A stretch of 52,957 bases of DNA from Planctomycetota bacterium (GCA_002683135.1 NYSS01000121.1:1-52957), one strand, 5' to 3'; positions 1-9,495 are shown, counted from the first letter of the stretch. Numbers and translations: made by a program. Notes: generated by a model not told the origin, from the sequence alone.

Positions 1-178
1 GGCTGCTGATGACCACGTTCTGAGCGAGGCCGCGGGGCAGGGAGACAGACGTGATCGGGTACGGCGGACCAGCCACGCCGTTCACCTGCATCGAAGCATA
101 GAACGTATTGGGCTGCTGGGCCGTGACGACACCGGCGAGGAGCGCAAACAATACGATTGGGGCGAGCGCGACTTTCAT
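1..178 (-). CDS. Secreted protein, N-terminal part only (runs off the left edge)
   Basis: Only the first 59 codons are in the window. The start region reads MKVALAPIVLFALLAGVVTA followed by QQPNTFY, a clear Sec signal peptide with probable cleavage after VTA. The visible mature part (ASMQVNGVAGPPYPITSVSLP) has no family motif that I recognise. The ATG at 178 has GGAGG 9 nt upstream; an in-frame ATG at 187 sits right against that GGAGG and is less likely. The gene lies downstream of selB on the same strand, across a 143-bp gap with its own candidate promoter, so it is probably a separate unit. Function unknown. Confidence 0.7.
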   Translation of the reverse strand, partial: MKVALAPIVLFALLAGVVTAQQPNTFYASMQVNGVAGPPYPITSVSLPRGLAQNVVISS

Positions 179-242
179 TCCTACCATCCTCCAACACAGA
201 TCGGGTCGCGCCAACGATGAGGCGCACGAGGCGACGACGGAT

Positions 243-270
243 ATTTTAGACGACAATCACCCGCTCAAAA
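243..270 (-). promoter_or_regulatory. Candidate sigma-70-type promoter for the left-edge secreted protein
   Basis: On the minus strand TAAAAT (248-243) lies 16 bp from TTTTGA (270-265). The -10 is good and the -35 is weak. It lies about 65 bp upstream of the start at 178, in the gap after selB. The rest of the 179-321 gap shows nothing else that I can support. Confidence 0.35.
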
Positions 271-321
271 GGGGTGGGGCTGCGCCCAAGCTTGCCTGGC
301 GACGCCGCTCGTGCCTTTGTG

Positions 322-2313
322 TCACGACACTGGGACATCCGGCTCCTCAAGCCGTGAGTCCTCCTCCTCGGCCGCCCACACACCAGCATAACCGTCTTGC
401 AACGAACGACTTGAGTCGGACCTCTTTGTCAGGCCGGCGGTATCGAAGTACTCGAGCAACGGAATGACATACTTCCGGGTCGCCCCGAACAGGTCCTTCG
501 CCTCGCTGGACAGCAGCGCACCGTGCTCGTGACACCAGGTGACGACCTTGTCCCGTGCTTCACGGATGGTCTCCCTGTGGAGCCACACCCCTTGGTCGAT
601 CTCGACAACCCGGTTCCAGCCCTGGAGAAGGGTCATGATGTTCTCAACTCGCTTGAGAGGCTTCTCCAGTTCCCCTGAAAGAACCTTGAGGCTCGGCGTC
701 GCGAACCCGCCGCTCTCGAACGCCTCCTCGATGACGCCGAGCAGCCGGCGGTCCTCCTTCGACAGCCCACCTTTGAATGCCTTGAGCCGGAACATGGCGC
801 GCTGCTCCTCGACGCACTTGGAGGTCCTCGCCGCCGCCAAAAAGGCGCCGACGACCCCCGGCGGATGCTTCATCTGCGAAGCGACCGCCTGCACCTTGAA
901 ACCGAACGGATAGTGGTCCGCCTCGTGCAACGCCAGCAGGGCTTTTTGCGCTTCATCGGATCCACGGGCGACCATATCCGCATGGATCACGCTCTTGCTC
1001 CCCTTCAACTCGACGACGCGGCCGACCGAGAGGAGCGCCTGAAGACCGTCCCCCACACGCGCGGGCGTGTCCTTGACCAGCAGCGGGAGCCGATCCCTCG
1101 ACACGGGATGCAGCCCCTCCGAACGGATCACGTACTCGAGATACGCCTCACGGTCACCGAGGTGCTCCTCCTTGCCTTTCATGTTCTCCGTAATCCAGTC
1201 GCGAAAACGCTTGAACCGGTAGCGAGTCTCGCCGAGCACGAGACCACCGCCCAGCGTCCGCTCCGGCGAAGCCTGCCGCAGCAAGTAGTGATCTCCCGGC
1301 GCGACGACGACAGGCTCATCCAGACGAATCTGCACCAGCGCGTCTGCGCCCGGCTCGAGCCGCTTCGCGTCCAGGAGTACGAGGCGACCCAGGGCCTCCG
1401 TACACCCCACGTGGAACCGCACAGGCATGTTGTCCCTCAGCGGCCCTTTCCACGATGGGAGCAGGGTGAATCGGGCCTCGACGAGGCGCGTCGACGAGAA
1501 GTACCTCGGAGCCGCGACGACATCCCCACGATGGACGTCACGCCAACTGATGTCCGAGATGTTGACGGCCGTCCGCAACCCCGCACCGCCCTCCTCGGCC
1601 ACCTTGTGGTGGACGTGCAGCCCACGAACCCTGCACTCCAGCCCCTGCGGTAGCAGCTCCAGGTGTTCCCCGACCACGATCCGACCGGACAGCGGCACCC
1701 CCGTGACGACGGTCCCGTGTCCCTTGATCGTGAAGGCTCGCTGTATGGGCATGCGAAAGACGCCGTCCCAATCCCTCGGAGGGATCTGGAGCACCATCTC
1801 ATGAATGACAGACCTCACCTCCGGGAGGCCTTCCCCCGTGATGGACGAGCAGCGAAGAACGGGCGCCCCCTCAAGGAAGGTGCCGGCGACGAACTCCTGC
1901 ACCTCCTCCTCGACCAGCTCCACCATCTCTGGATCGACCATGTCGATCTTGGTGACGACGACGCAGCCTCGCTGCAATCCGAGGAGCGTCATGATCTCCA
2001 GATGTTCGCGCGTCTGGGGCATGACGCTGTCGTCCGCCGCGATCACGAGCATGACCATGTCCATGCCAGAGGCGCCCGCGACCATGTTGCGGATGAACCG
2101 CTCGTGCCCAGGTACGTCGATCAAACCGACATCCACGCCCTCCGGGGTCTTGTACTCGGCGAACCCGATATCGATGGTCATGCCCCGGTCCTGCTCCTCC
2201 TTGAAGCGGTCCGGGTCCGTACCCGTCAGCGCCTTGACGAGGCTCGACTTACCGTGATCGATGTGTCCGGCCGTCCCGAGGACGGCGTGTGCGACGTGCG
2301 TGGCCTGACTCAT
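322..2313 (-). CDS. selB: Selenocysteine-specific translation elongation factor SelB
   Basis: SelB carries Sec-tRNA to the ribosome at UGA codons followed by a SECIS element, hydrolysing GTP in the cytoplasm. The 663-residue product starts [20 protein letters not shown]. The G1 motif GHIDHGKS is at residues 16-23, followed by a [10 protein letters not shown] switch region, DVPGHE (G3) and TKID (G4). Domains II and III follow, then a long C-terminal region of winged-helix repeats as usual for SelB, distinct from EF-Tu. I chose the ATG at 2313 because GGAG lies 7 nt upstream and the G domain follows at the normal distance; a longer reading to 2370 adds 19 residues unlike the family. It is divergent from recJ with 42 bp between the starts. 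No selA, selD or tRNA-Sec is in the window. Confidence 0.95.
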   Translation of the reverse strand: MSQATHVAHAVLGTAGHIDHGKSSLVKALTGTDPDRFKEEQDRGMTIDIGFAEYKTPEGVDVGLIDVPGHERFIRNMVAGASGMDMVMLVIAADDSVMPQTREHLEIMTLLGLQRGCVVVTKIDMVDPEMVELVEEEVQEFVAGTFLEGAPVLRCSSITGEGLPEVRSVIHEMVLQIPPRDWDGVFRMPIQRAFTIKGHGTVVTGVPLSGRIVVGEHLELLPQGLECRVRGLHVHHKVAEEGGAGLRTAVNISDISWRDVHRGDVVAAPRYFSSTRLVEARFTLLPSWKGPLRDNMPVRFHVGCTEALGRLVLLDAKRLEPGADALVQIRLDEPVVVAPGDHYLLRQASPERTLGGGLVLGETRYRFKRFRDWITENMKGKEEHLGDREAYLEYVIRSEGLHPVSRDRLPLLVKDTPARVGDGLQALLSVGRVVELKGSKSVIHADMVARGSDEAQKALLALHEADHYPFGFKVQAVASQMKHPPGVVGAFLAAARTSKCVEEQRAMFRLKAFKGGLSKEDRRLLGVIEEAFESGGFATPSLKVLSGELEKPLKRVENIMTLLQGWNRVVEIDQGVWLHRETIREARDKVVTWCHEHGALLSSEAKDLFGATRKYVIPLLEYFDTAGLTKRSDSSRSLQDGYAGVWAAEEEDSRLEEPDVPVS

Positions 2314-2355
2314 GGTGCTCCGAATCGACGAGGTGGTCGGTGGCAGGATGATACC

Positions 2356-4119
2356 GTGCCAGCCGTGCAATCAACGCCGTGGCGCATTCCGACGCGGGAC
2401 CCGGTGGCTGACCGGGAGCTCGCAACCCGGGTCGGCACCAGTCCCATGCTGGCAGCTCTCCTGAGAAACCGCGGCCTCACGGACCCCGCTCGAGCCCGGG
2501 CCTGGCTCGAACCCCGACTCCGCGACCTCTCCCACCCCTTCGACGTGCTTGACCTTGAGCGAGCTGCTGAACGCGTCCAGCGCGCGTGCCGCGACAAGGA
2601 GCGCGTGGTGGTCTATGGGGACTACGACGTGGACGGCATGGTGGGAACCGTGATCCTCATGAACTTCCTCCGCCTCGCCGGCGGCCGCGTCGATCACTAC
2701 ATCCCGAACCGACTGAAGGAGGGATACTCGTTCAGCGACGACGCCATCGACACGATCCTCACGGGAGAGGATCGACCGGGACTCGTGCTGACCGTCGACC
2801 ACGGGATCTCCGCCAACGCCGGCATCACACGGCTCGCCAACGAAGGCGTGGACGTCGTCGTCACCGATCACCACGAACCGCCGGCCGTGCTCCCCGACCG
2901 GGCACACGCCCTCGTCAACCCGCGCCGCCCAGGTTGCCCGAGCCGGTTCAAGTCTCTGTGCGGAGCCGCCGTAGCGTACAAGCTTGCCTGGGGTGCGGCG
3001 GAGTCGTTCACCGGTCAACGCAAGGTCACCCCTGAGTTCCGCGAGTTCCTCCTGGAGTCCATGGGCCTGGTGTCCCTCGCGACCGTGACCGACGTGGTTC
3101 CACTCGTCGACGAAAATCGCGTCCTGTGCTTCCACGGTCTGCGCGCGTTACCCGTGTCCAAGAACCCTGGGATCCAGGCCCTCTTGGCCGCGAGCCGCCT
3201 GCGCGGCCAGGCCGTGCGCGCGGTGCACGTCGCCTACCGCATCGGGCCCAGGATCAACGCAGCTGGCCGTATGGGTATCGCAGACGTCGCCATCGAACTC
3301 TTGACGACGCGAGACGCCAAGCGGGCCAAGGTCCTGGCCAAACGCCTCGAGGACGCCAACAACCGGCGGCGGCTGCTGGAGAAGGACGTCCTCCACGAGA
3401 TCCTGTCCATGCCAGAGATCAAGGACCACCAGCCAGGTCAGGGCATCTGCGTCGGTAAGTCCGGCTGGCACCCCGGCGTAATCGGCATCGTCGCCGCGCG
3501 GCTCGTCGACCGCTTTGATGTGCCATCCATCGTGGTCGCCCTGGACGGCAAGAAGAGCCGGGCGAGCACCCGATCCATCGAAGGAGTGAACGTGAAGCTA
3601 GCGCTTGACGCATGCTCCACCCACCTCGCTCAGCACGGAGGTCACGCCGGCGCCGCCGGCGCCACCCTCGACGAGGACAAGTTCCCGGCGTTCCAGCGGG
3701 CGTTCACGGAGGTCTCCACCCGCGCGGTCGCGGAGAGCGGCCTGACGCCATCGCTCGACATCGACATGGAGCTGCCGTTCAGCGCCATCCGCCCCGAGTT
3801 CGTCGAAGAGCTCGAGCGCCTCGCACCGCACGGGGAAGCCAACCCGACGGCGCTCTTCTGCACGAGGGGCGTCCTCGTCTGTGGGCGCCCCAAGCGAGTG
3901 GGTAAGGACCGAGGGCACCTCGCGTTCCACGTCCGACACGGAGAACGCACGTTCCGGGCATTCGGCCGTGACATGGGCGATCAGCTGGAGCGGCTGCGCA
4001 CCGAGGGTGCGGCCCTCGACATCGCGTACCGCCTCAAGTTCGACAGTTACGTCAACCCGGGGTCGATCGAGATAGAGATCGAGCAGCTGCGCTTGCACAA
4101 CGGCGACGCACGTACCTGA
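2356..4119 (+). CDS. recJ: Single-stranded-DNA-specific exonuclease RecJ
   Basis: RecJ is a 5'-3' single-strand DNA exonuclease used in recombinational and mismatch repair. The product is 587 residues, close to E. coli RecJ. DHH-family motifs are intact: VVYGDYDVDG (DYD at 89-91, D93), LTVDHG (D148, H149) and VVTDHHEPP (DHH at 171-173). The DHHA1 region carries GGHAGAAG. The start is a GTG at 2356 with AGGA 8 nt upstream, giving the N-terminus MPAVQSTPWRIPTRD; the reading frame stays open upstream across selB antisense, but that part is not protein-like. A HAD phosphatase gene follows after 12 bp, so the two may be co-transcribed. Confidence 0.95.
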   Translation: MPAVQSTPWRIPTRDPVADRELATRVGTSPMLAALLRNRGLTDPARARAWLEPRLRDLSHPFDVLDLERAAERVQRACRDKERVVVYGDYDVDGMVGTVILMNFLRLAGGRVDHYIPNRLKEGYSFSDDAIDTILTGEDRPGLVLTVDHGISANAGITRLANEGVDVVVTDHHEPPAVLPDRAHALVNPRRPGCPSRFKSLCGAAVAYKLAWGAAESFTGQRKVTPEFREFLLESMGLVSLATVTDVVPLVDENRVLCFHGLRALPVSKNPGIQALLAASRLRGQAVRAVHVAYRIGPRINAAGRMGIADVAIELLTTRDAKRAKVLAKRLEDANNRRRLLEKDVLHEILSMPEIKDHQPGQGICVGKSGWHPGVIGIVAARLVDRFDVPSIVVALDGKKSRASTRSIEGVNVKLALDACSTHLAQHGGHAGAAGATLDEDKFPAFQRAFTEVSTRAVAESGLTPSLDIDMELPFSAIRPEFVEELERLAPHGEANPTALFCTRGVLVCGRPKRVGKDRGHLAFHVRHGERTFRAFGRDMGDQLERLRTEGAALDIAYRLKFDSYVNPGSIEIEIEQLRLHNGDART

Positions 4120-4131
4120 GGCCTGTTCGCC

Positions 4132-4818
4132 ATGCGCCAAGCCCCAGGACAGATCCTCCTCATCGACGCCGACGACACGCTCTGGGAGAACGAAGCGTAC
4201 TTCCGACGGGTGTTCGATCAGTTCCTCAACATCATGGAGACGCGCGGTCACCTTCGCCCCAACTCCCTCGAACAACTACGGAGCGTGGAGCGGGAGCGGT
4301 GCGCCATCCATGGATATGGATCGAAGAACTTCGCGCGCAGCATGGACGAGGTCGTCCGGCGAATGGAGGGCAAGACTCCTCCTGGTCTGATGTCCCAAAT
4401 CGACTCCCTCGTGCAGTGGATCCTCGATCACCCAGTGGAGCCCTTCCCTGACGTCGCCGCGACCCTAGGGGAACTCGCCGCGCGGCATCGCATGCTCATG
4501 GTGACGAAGGGAGCCCACCAAGAGCAGAGCGACAAGGTCGAACGAAGCGGATTCGCCCCCTGGTTCGAAGCGGTGGAGATCCTGTTTGAGAAGAGCGCCG
4601 ATCGCTACCGCGAGATCGTCGCCCGGCATGACCTCGACCCATCCATCACATGGATGATCGGCAACTCGCCGAAGAGCGATATCAACATGGCGATGGCCGC
4701 CGGCATCAAGGCTGTGTTCATCCCGCATCGGACCATCTGGGAGTTGGAACGCCAACCATTCATCCGAGAGCCCGACTTCACCCTCTCCCGATTCAGTGAC
4801 CTGCAGCGTCACTTCTGA
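4132..4818 (+). CDS. HAD-superfamily hydrolase
   Basis: A 228-residue haloacid-dehalogenase-type phosphatase. Motif I is LLIDADDTLW (nucleophile D12, acid D14), motif II MVTKG, motif III the lysine of EKSADRY and motif IV IGNSPKSDINMA, so all catalytic motifs are present. The cap between motifs I and II is helical, as in the C1 group. The substrate cannot be read from sequence; close family members act on small phosphorylated metabolites. It starts at an ATG 12 bp after recJ and its last 10 bp overlap the end of the convergent comF gene. Confidence 0.85.
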   Translation: MRQAPGQILLIDADDTLWENEAYFRRVFDQFLNIMETRGHLRPNSLEQLRSVERERCAIHGYGSKNFARSMDEVVRRMEGKTPPGLMSQIDSLVQWILDHPVEPFPDVAATLGELAARHRMLMVTKGAHQEQSDKVERSGFAPWFEAVEILFEKSADRYREIVARHDLDPSITWMIGNSPKSDINMAMAAGIKAVFIPHRTIWELERQPFIREPDFTLSRFSDLQRHF

Positions 4819-5483
4819 GCTTCAACTGCGCGAGTCCGGAACAGGCAAGCGGCCACGACCATGTCTGCGCCAGCGTCCCTGAGCGCCGCTGCCGCGGCCT
4901 CGAGCGTCGCGCCCGTGGTCACCACGTCGTCGACGAGGAGAGCACGGCGACCGCTCAGATCCGGCACACAGACAAACCGCCCCCGCAGATTGCGACGGCG
5001 CGCCGCCCGCGTCAGCCCCACCTGGGCATCCCCGCCGCGGCGCCGGCGCAACCCCCTCCCCTCGATAGGGAGCGCCATCCGCGTCGCGACGGCCCGGGCA
5101 AGGGGCGCCACCTGGTCGTATCCACGACGTCTTCGTCGCGACCGTGACAGGGGCACCGGGACGATGACGTCCGCGACGATGTCCTCCACCGGCAATAACT
5201 CCGCAAACAGGACAGACAGAGCCGTCAAGGGGTGGGGATCTCCCGCGTACTTGGCCCGCACGAGCAGGTCCCGTACAGGCGGTTCGTAGGGGACGCTCGC
5301 GAGGACCAGATCGCACCCAGGAACGACGACGGTGCGCTCGTCTGCGGGCAGCACGGAGACGAGCGCACGGCAGGTGTCACACAACCGATCCGGACCGCCG
5401 CGCAGACAAAGCGGGCAAGCCGGAGGCCAGAGAAAATCGACAACTGAACGCACAGGACCAGCCTGGGGAATGCGGAGCCACAC
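4809..5483 (-). CDS. comF: ComF-family phosphoribosyltransferase-like protein
   Basis: A 224-residue ComF-type protein, related to a factor for DNA uptake in naturally competent bacteria. An N-terminal zinc-finger pair (CPLC near residue 23 and CDTC near 35) precedes a phosphoribosyltransferase fold with VIVPVPLSRSRRRRRGYDQ and the PRPP loop LLVDDVVTTGATL. The catalytic role of the family is unproven. The start is a GTG at 5483; another in-frame GTG at 5453 (reading VRSVVDFLWPPACPLC) would match the usual short N-terminus better, so the start is uncertain. It overlaps the HAD gene by 10 bp tail to tail. Confidence 0.88.
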   Translation of the reverse strand: MWLRIPQAGPVRSVVDFLWPPACPLCLRGGPDRLCDTCRALVSVLPADERTVVVPGCDLVLASVPYEPPVRDLLVRAKYAGDPHPLTALSVLFAELLPVEDIVADVIVPVPLSRSRRRRRGYDQVAPLARAVATRMALPIEGRGLRRRRGGDAQVGLTRAARRRNLRGRFVCVPDLSGRRALLVDDVVTTGATLEAAAAALRDAGADMVVAACLFRTRAVEAQK

Positions 5484-5542
5484 ATCCGCAGGAAGCGCAG
5501 AAATCCTGTGCCAGCGAACGCCCGGAGGCGTCGCACGGAGGC

Positions 5543-6130
5543 CTAACGGAAGTCGATCCCGACGCGACTGTTGCGCGTCCGACGTCGCTCTGAAGGCGGC
5601 TCTTCCGGAAGCTCGAGGAACAACCGCAGCTTGCGAATGTACGTCTCGACCGAGTCTCCCGGCTCGAGATCCAACCCCAGCAGCTGTCCAATCTCGACGG
5701 CGAGCGAGACGTTGGACTCGAACGGCAGATCTCTCTCAGTGATCACAGCGCGGACGATGCTGCGGAAGTGCCCCTTACTGAAAAGACGGGAGAGCCAGTT
5801 GAGGATGCCGCAGAGCACAGCGACCAAGGCCACGAGAGCCGCAGCGAGGGTCGCCGGATTAAGCCGGTCAAGAAGATGGGTGCCGTCGTCACGGGCGATG
5901 CTGTAGCTGAAGATGTTCAGGATGATCGCCAGCATGATGCACGCATACCCAAGGACGAGCTGGTGCTTCTTGAACACCGTCGCCTTCAAGTCCCGCAGCG
6001 CTGGGTTGGCGACGCCGAACTCGTCCTCAAGGATGTGCTTCGGCTTCTTCTGCTGCACGGCGCAGCAGATGAAGAACAGCCCCACCATCGTCATGGCGAG
6101 GCTCAGGAAGTCGAAATCGAATTCGGCCAT
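5543..6130 (-). CDS. Small membrane protein of unknown function
   Basis: I do not recognise a family. The 195-residue product begins MAEFDFDFLSLAMTMVGLFF; it has three predicted membrane segments: near residues 9-25 (ending in FFICC), around 60-78 (LVLGYACIMLAIILNIFSY) and around 95-115 (LAAALVALVAVLCGILNWL). The soluble C-terminal 80 residues contain LAVEIGQLLGLDLEPGDSVE and an Arg-rich tail. I chose the ATG at 6130; the frame is open to a TTG at 6160 but those residues look poor. A strong promoter lies at 6200-6229. It is divergent from gatC and upstream of comF on the same strand, 59 bp away. Confidence 0.7.
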   Translation of the reverse strand: MAEFDFDFLSLAMTMVGLFFICCAVQQKKPKHILEDEFGVANPALRDLKATVFKKHQLVLGYACIMLAIILNIFSYSIARDDGTHLLDRLNPATLAAALVALVAVLCGILNWLSRLFSKGHFRSIVRAVITERDLPFESNVSLAVEIGQLLGLDLEPGDSVETYIRKLRLFLELPEEPPSERRRTRNSRVGIDFR

Positions 6131-6199
6131 TCCCGCAGGCTCCACAAGACCCAGCCCCAAACGCGTCCCAGCCGCTCAAGGCGCTTTCCACACGGGTGC

Positions 6200-6229
6200 A
6201 TTATGCTTAGGAACCAGGGGGCGTGTCAA
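6200..6229 (-). promoter_or_regulatory. Strong sigma-70-type promoter for the small membrane protein gene
   Basis: The minus strand carries a perfect TTGACA (6229-6224), an 18-bp spacer and CATAAT (6205-6200, 5 of 6 consensus), placing transcription start near 6193 and a leader of about 60 nt before the ATG at 6130. On the plus strand the same spot reads TATGCT (6202-6207), a possible -10 for gatC, so the two divergent promoters may overlap and compete. Confidence 0.65.
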
Positions 6230-6250
6230 AGAAGAACCGTCACCATCATT

Positions 6251-6267
6251 ACTGCAACCTACTGCAA
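6251..6267 (+). repeat. Tandem direct repeat ACTGCAA-CCT-ACTGCAA upstream of gatC
   Basis: Two identical 7-mers, ACTGCAA, start exactly 10 bp apart (6251 and 6261), one helical turn, 20 bp before the gatC start. This is the usual geometry of a two-site operator, but chance cannot be excluded for so short a repeat. Confidence 0.3.
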
Positions 6268-6287
6268 AATAATATGTTGGGGTCTCC

Positions 6288-6578
6288 ATGATCGAACCAG
6301 AGACTGTGCTGAAGGTGGCGCGGCTCGCGCGATTGGAGTTGAGCGAGGAGGAATCCGCCCGCTTGGCGGTCGAGTTAGGGCGCATCCTCGGCCACGTGGA
6401 TCGCTTAGAGGAGCTCGATGTGACCGACGTCCCCCCCGTGATGCACGGGACGGGTGGATCGGACGTTTACCGTGAAGACGCCGCCGGTCCCACCCTCTCG
6501 GTGAGGGACGCCCTCGCCAACGCGCCCGACGCTGCCGACGGCTGCTTCCGCGTACCGAAGGTCATCGACGACGCATGA
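6288..6578 (+). CDS. gatC: Asp-tRNA(Asn)/Glu-tRNA(Gln) amidotransferase subunit GatC
   Basis: The 96-residue GatC subunit stabilises GatA and links it to GatB in the complex that turns Glu-tRNA(Gln) or Asp-tRNA(Asn) into Gln- or Asn-tRNA. Typical features are VLKVARLARLELSEEE near the N-terminus, the central DRLEELDVTDVPP and the C-terminal FRVPKVID. It is the first gene of gatC-gatA-gatB, each overlapping the next by 4 nt (ATGA). Its presence implies that the organism lacks, or supplements, direct GlnRS or AsnRS charging. Confidence 0.95.
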   Translation: MIEPETVLKVARLARLELSEEESARLAVELGRILGHVDRLEELDVTDVPPVMHGTGGSDVYREDAAGPTLSVRDALANAPDAADGCFRVPKVIDDA

Positions 6579-8044
6579 CCGCTCCTTGGCCGCAGATCGA
6601 CGCGTTGGCAGCCTCCGTGCGCAATCGCGAACGCTCCGCTGAGGAGACCGTACGCACCGCCCTCGAACGCTCCTCAGCCCACGAGGACCTCGGTATCTTC
6701 CTCCACGTCGACGAGGCCCGCGCCCTGGATGCCGCGCGCGCGGTCGACCGCCGTGCCCTCGAGGGGCACGACCTCCCCCTGGCCGGCGTACCGATCGCGG
6801 TGAAAGACAACCTCTGTACGCGCGAAGTCCCCACAACCTGCGGGAGCCGTATCCTCGAGAACTTCATCCCTCCATACGACGCCACCGCCATCGCACGTCT
6901 CCAGGACGCCGGAGCCGTGGTCGTCGGGAAGACCAACCTGGACGAATTCGCGATGGGCTCGTCCAACGAGAACTCCGCCTTCGGCTCCGTAAAAAACCCT
7001 TGGGACACGACGCGGGCACCGGGCGGATCGAGCGGCGGATCCGCGGCCGCAGTCGCCGCTGGCATTGTCCCGGTGGCCCTTGGATCGGACACCGGCGGCT
7101 CGATCCGACAACCGGCCGCGTTTTGCGGCACCGTCGGCCTGAAACCGACGTACGGACGGGTCAGCCGATATGGCCTGGTCGCGTTCGGCTCGTCCCTCGA
7201 CCAAATCGGCCCGCTCACGAACCGGGTCGGTGACGCAGCCCGGGTGCTCACCATCATCGCCGGCGGCGACCCACGGGATGCCACCTGCTCGAACGACCCG
7301 GTGCCGGACGTGACCGAGGCTCTCGAGGGTGGAGTGGAAGGGCTCCGCATCGGCCTGCCCAAGGAGTACCTGGGAGAAGGCATCGAGCCCTCCGTACGCG
7401 AGGCCGTCTCCGACGCCGCGGAGCGCCTGGCCGCGGGCGGCGCTCAGGTCCGCGAGGTGTCGCTGCCCCACACCTCATACGCGATCCCGGCTTACTACGT
7501 CGTCGCCACCTGCGAGGCGTCAAGCAATCTCGCCCGCTTCGACGGCATCCACTATGGCAGACGAGCGGTCGCCTCTGATCTCGCCACGACGTACGAGCGG
7601 AGCCGCACCGAGGGGCTGGGCGCCGAGGTACGTCGGCGGATCCTGCTCGGTACATTCGCCCTCTCCGCGGGCCACTATGACGCGTACTACGATCGCGCCA
7701 TGCGGGTCCGAACGCTCATCCGCCGCGACTTCGAGCTGGCCTTTGAATCGGTCGACGCCCTGATCTCCCCCGCCGGTCCGACGCCCGCCTTCCGCCTCGG
7801 GGAAAAGACCCAGGACCCGCTGGAGATGTACCTCGCCGACATCCTCACGGTCGCGGCCAACCTGGCCGGAGTACCCGGGCTCGTCGTGCCGGAGAAGCTC
7901 GTGGAATTCGAGGGCGCGGCCCTGCCTGTCGGAGTCCAACTCATGGGCCCGATGTGGTCAGAGGCGACGCTGCTGCGTATCGGCCATCACCTGGAGCGAA
8001 CGCGGGGAGACCTCCCGGCGCCACCGATCGGAGGCAGGTCATGA
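6575..8044 (+). CDS. gatA: Asp-tRNA(Asn)/Glu-tRNA(Gln) amidotransferase subunit GatA
   Basis: The amidase subunit releases ammonia from glutamine for transamidation of mischarged tRNA. The 489 residues show the amidase-signature catalytic triad: K77 in GVPIAVKDN, the cis-serine in APGGSSGGSAAA (about 152) and nucleophile S176 in GSDTGGSIRQPA. Length and motifs are those of a full, active GatA. The ATG at 6575 overlaps the gatC stop (ATGA) and the gene overlaps gatB in the same way. Confidence 0.97.
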   Translation: MTAPWPQIDALAASVRNRERSAEETVRTALERSSAHEDLGIFLHVDEARALDAARAVDRRALEGHDLPLAGVPIAVKDNLCTREVPTTCGSRILENFIPPYDATAIARLQDAGAVVVGKTNLDEFAMGSSNENSAFGSVKNPWDTTRAPGGSSGGSAAAVAAGIVPVALGSDTGGSIRQPAAFCGTVGLKPTYGRVSRYGLVAFGSSLDQIGPLTNRVGDAARVLTIIAGGDPRDATCSNDPVPDVTEALEGGVEGLRIGLPKEYLGEGIEPSVREAVSDAAERLAAGGAQVREVSLPHTSYAIPAYYVVATCEASSNLARFDGIHYGRRAVASDLATTYERSRTEGLGAEVRRRILLGTFALSAGHYDAYYDRAMRVRTLIRRDFELAFESVDALISPAGPTPAFRLGEKTQDPLEMYLADILTVAANLAGVPGLVVPEKLVEFEGAALPVGVQLMGPMWSEATLLRIGHHLERTRGDLPAPPIGGRS

Positions 8045-9486
8045 CCGACCCGCAGCCCCCTGCCAGCGGCATCGAATACGAACCCGTCATCGGCATTGAG
8101 GTGCACGTCCAACTCCGCACGCACTCGAAGATGTTCACTCCGGCCCCGAACACGTACGGCGAGGGACCGAATACAAAGACCGATCCATACACGCTCGGAC
8201 TTCCGGGCACGCTCCCTGTCGCCAACAAGGAGGCGTTCACCCTCGCGATCCGGGTCGGCCTCGGCCTCGATGCCGAGATCGCCTCGTACACCAAGTTCGA
8301 CCGCAAGAACTACTTCTACCCGGACCTCCCCAAGGGGTACCAGATCTCCCAGATGGACCTCCCCGTGACGTCAAACGGCAAGCTCCCGCTCGCGAACGGA
8401 AAGGTCATCCGCATCAATCGCGCCCACCTGGAGGAAGACGCTGGGAAGGCCATGCACACGGGCGGTGACGCCTCGTTCGTCGATCTCAACCGCGCCGGAA
8501 TCCCGCTGCTCGAGATCGTCAGCGAAGCGGACATGCGCTCCGCACCAGAGGCGGTCGAGTACTTGGAGAGGCTGAAGCTCCTGTTGCGATATCTGGACGT
8601 CTCCGACTGCGACATGGAGAAGGGCTCGCTCCGCTGCGACGTCAACGTGAGCATCCGCCCCAAGGGCATGGAAGCCTTCGGGACTCGCACAGAGATCAAG
8701 AACCTCAACTCCTTCAAGGCGGCCGAGAAGGCGATCGGATTTGAGATCCGCCGTCACACATCCGTGCTACAGGCCGGCGACGAGGTGGTCCAAGCGACCA
8801 TGCTCTGGGACGAAGACAAGGAGCAGACGCGGGTCATGCGCACCAAGGAGGAGAGCGCCGACTACCGGTACTTCCCCGACCCGGACCTCCCCCCCCATCA
8901 CATCTCCGAATCATGGGTCGAAGAGGTGCGCGCCACGATCCCGGAGTTGCCTTGGATCCGCGCAGCGAGGCTGCGCAGCCTGGATGGCATAACGGAGTAC
9001 GACGCTGGGGTGCTGATCCAGGATCGCGCCGTCGCCGACTTCTTCGAGCGGGCGCTCGCGGTCTCCGGCGACGCCAAGGCGACCTGCAACTGGATCACAT
9101 CCGAGTTGTTCGGGGTCATGAAGGAGCGCGGGCACGACATCACCGGTTGCGGTATACCGCCGGAGCGCCTCGGCGAACTCGTCCGTCTGGTCAAGGACGG
9201 CATCGTCGGCAGCGGCGGCGGCAAGAAGGTCCTGCACGCCATGTACGGGACCGACAAGGACCCTGCCGCGCTCGTGGAAGAGCTCGGCGTCGGACAGATC
9301 TCCGACGAGGGCGCGCTGGAAGCGATCGTCCGCCAGGCCCTTGAGGCAAACCCGGACACCGTCTCCGACATCAAGGCTGGCAAGAAGAAGGCGGCCGGCG
9401 CCATCGTCGGCTGGGTCATGAAGGAGACCAAGGGCTCCGCCAACCCCGGGACGGTCAACAAGTTGATCCGCCAACTCCTGGGCTGA
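8041..9486 (+). CDS. gatB: Asp-tRNA(Asn)/Glu-tRNA(Gln) amidotransferase subunit GatB
   Basis: GatB binds the mischarged tRNA, phosphorylates the side chain with ATP and receives ammonia from GatA. The 481-residue product starts MTDPQPPASGIEYEPVIGIE, with the family signature VIGIEVHVQL, then DLPKGYQISQ, LRCDVNVSIRP, and the C-terminal YqeY-like tail ending in the NPGTVNKLIRQLL helix. I chose the ATG at 8041 because it overlaps the gatA stop (ATGA). The gene ends 9 bp from the end of convergent guaA, with no visible terminator between them. Confidence 0.97.
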   Translation: MTDPQPPASGIEYEPVIGIEVHVQLRTHSKMFTPAPNTYGEGPNTKTDPYTLGLPGTLPVANKEAFTLAIRVGLGLDAEIASYTKFDRKNYFYPDLPKGYQISQMDLPVTSNGKLPLANGKVIRINRAHLEEDAGKAMHTGGDASFVDLNRAGIPLLEIVSEADMRSAPEAVEYLERLKLLLRYLDVSDCDMEKGSLRCDVNVSIRPKGMEAFGTRTEIKNLNSFKAAEKAIGFEIRRHTSVLQAGDEVVQATMLWDEDKEQTRVMRTKEESADYRYFPDPDLPPHHISESWVEEVRATIPELPWIRAARLRSLDGITEYDAGVLIQDRAVADFFERALAVSGDAKATCNWITSELFGVMKERGHDITGCGIPPERLGELVRLVKDGIVGSGGGKKVLHAMYGTDKDPAALVEELGVGQISDEGALEAIVRQALEANPDTVSDIKAGKKKAAGAIVGWVMKETKGSANPGTVNKLIRQLLG

Positions 9487-9495
9487 CCAGGCGGC

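Noticed and set aside
1663-2355. Upstream extension of the recJ reading frame
   Set aside because: It lies antisense to selB, is rich in His/Asp/Arg as expected for a shadow frame, and a GTG with a good ribosome site at 2356 gives the normal RecJ length.
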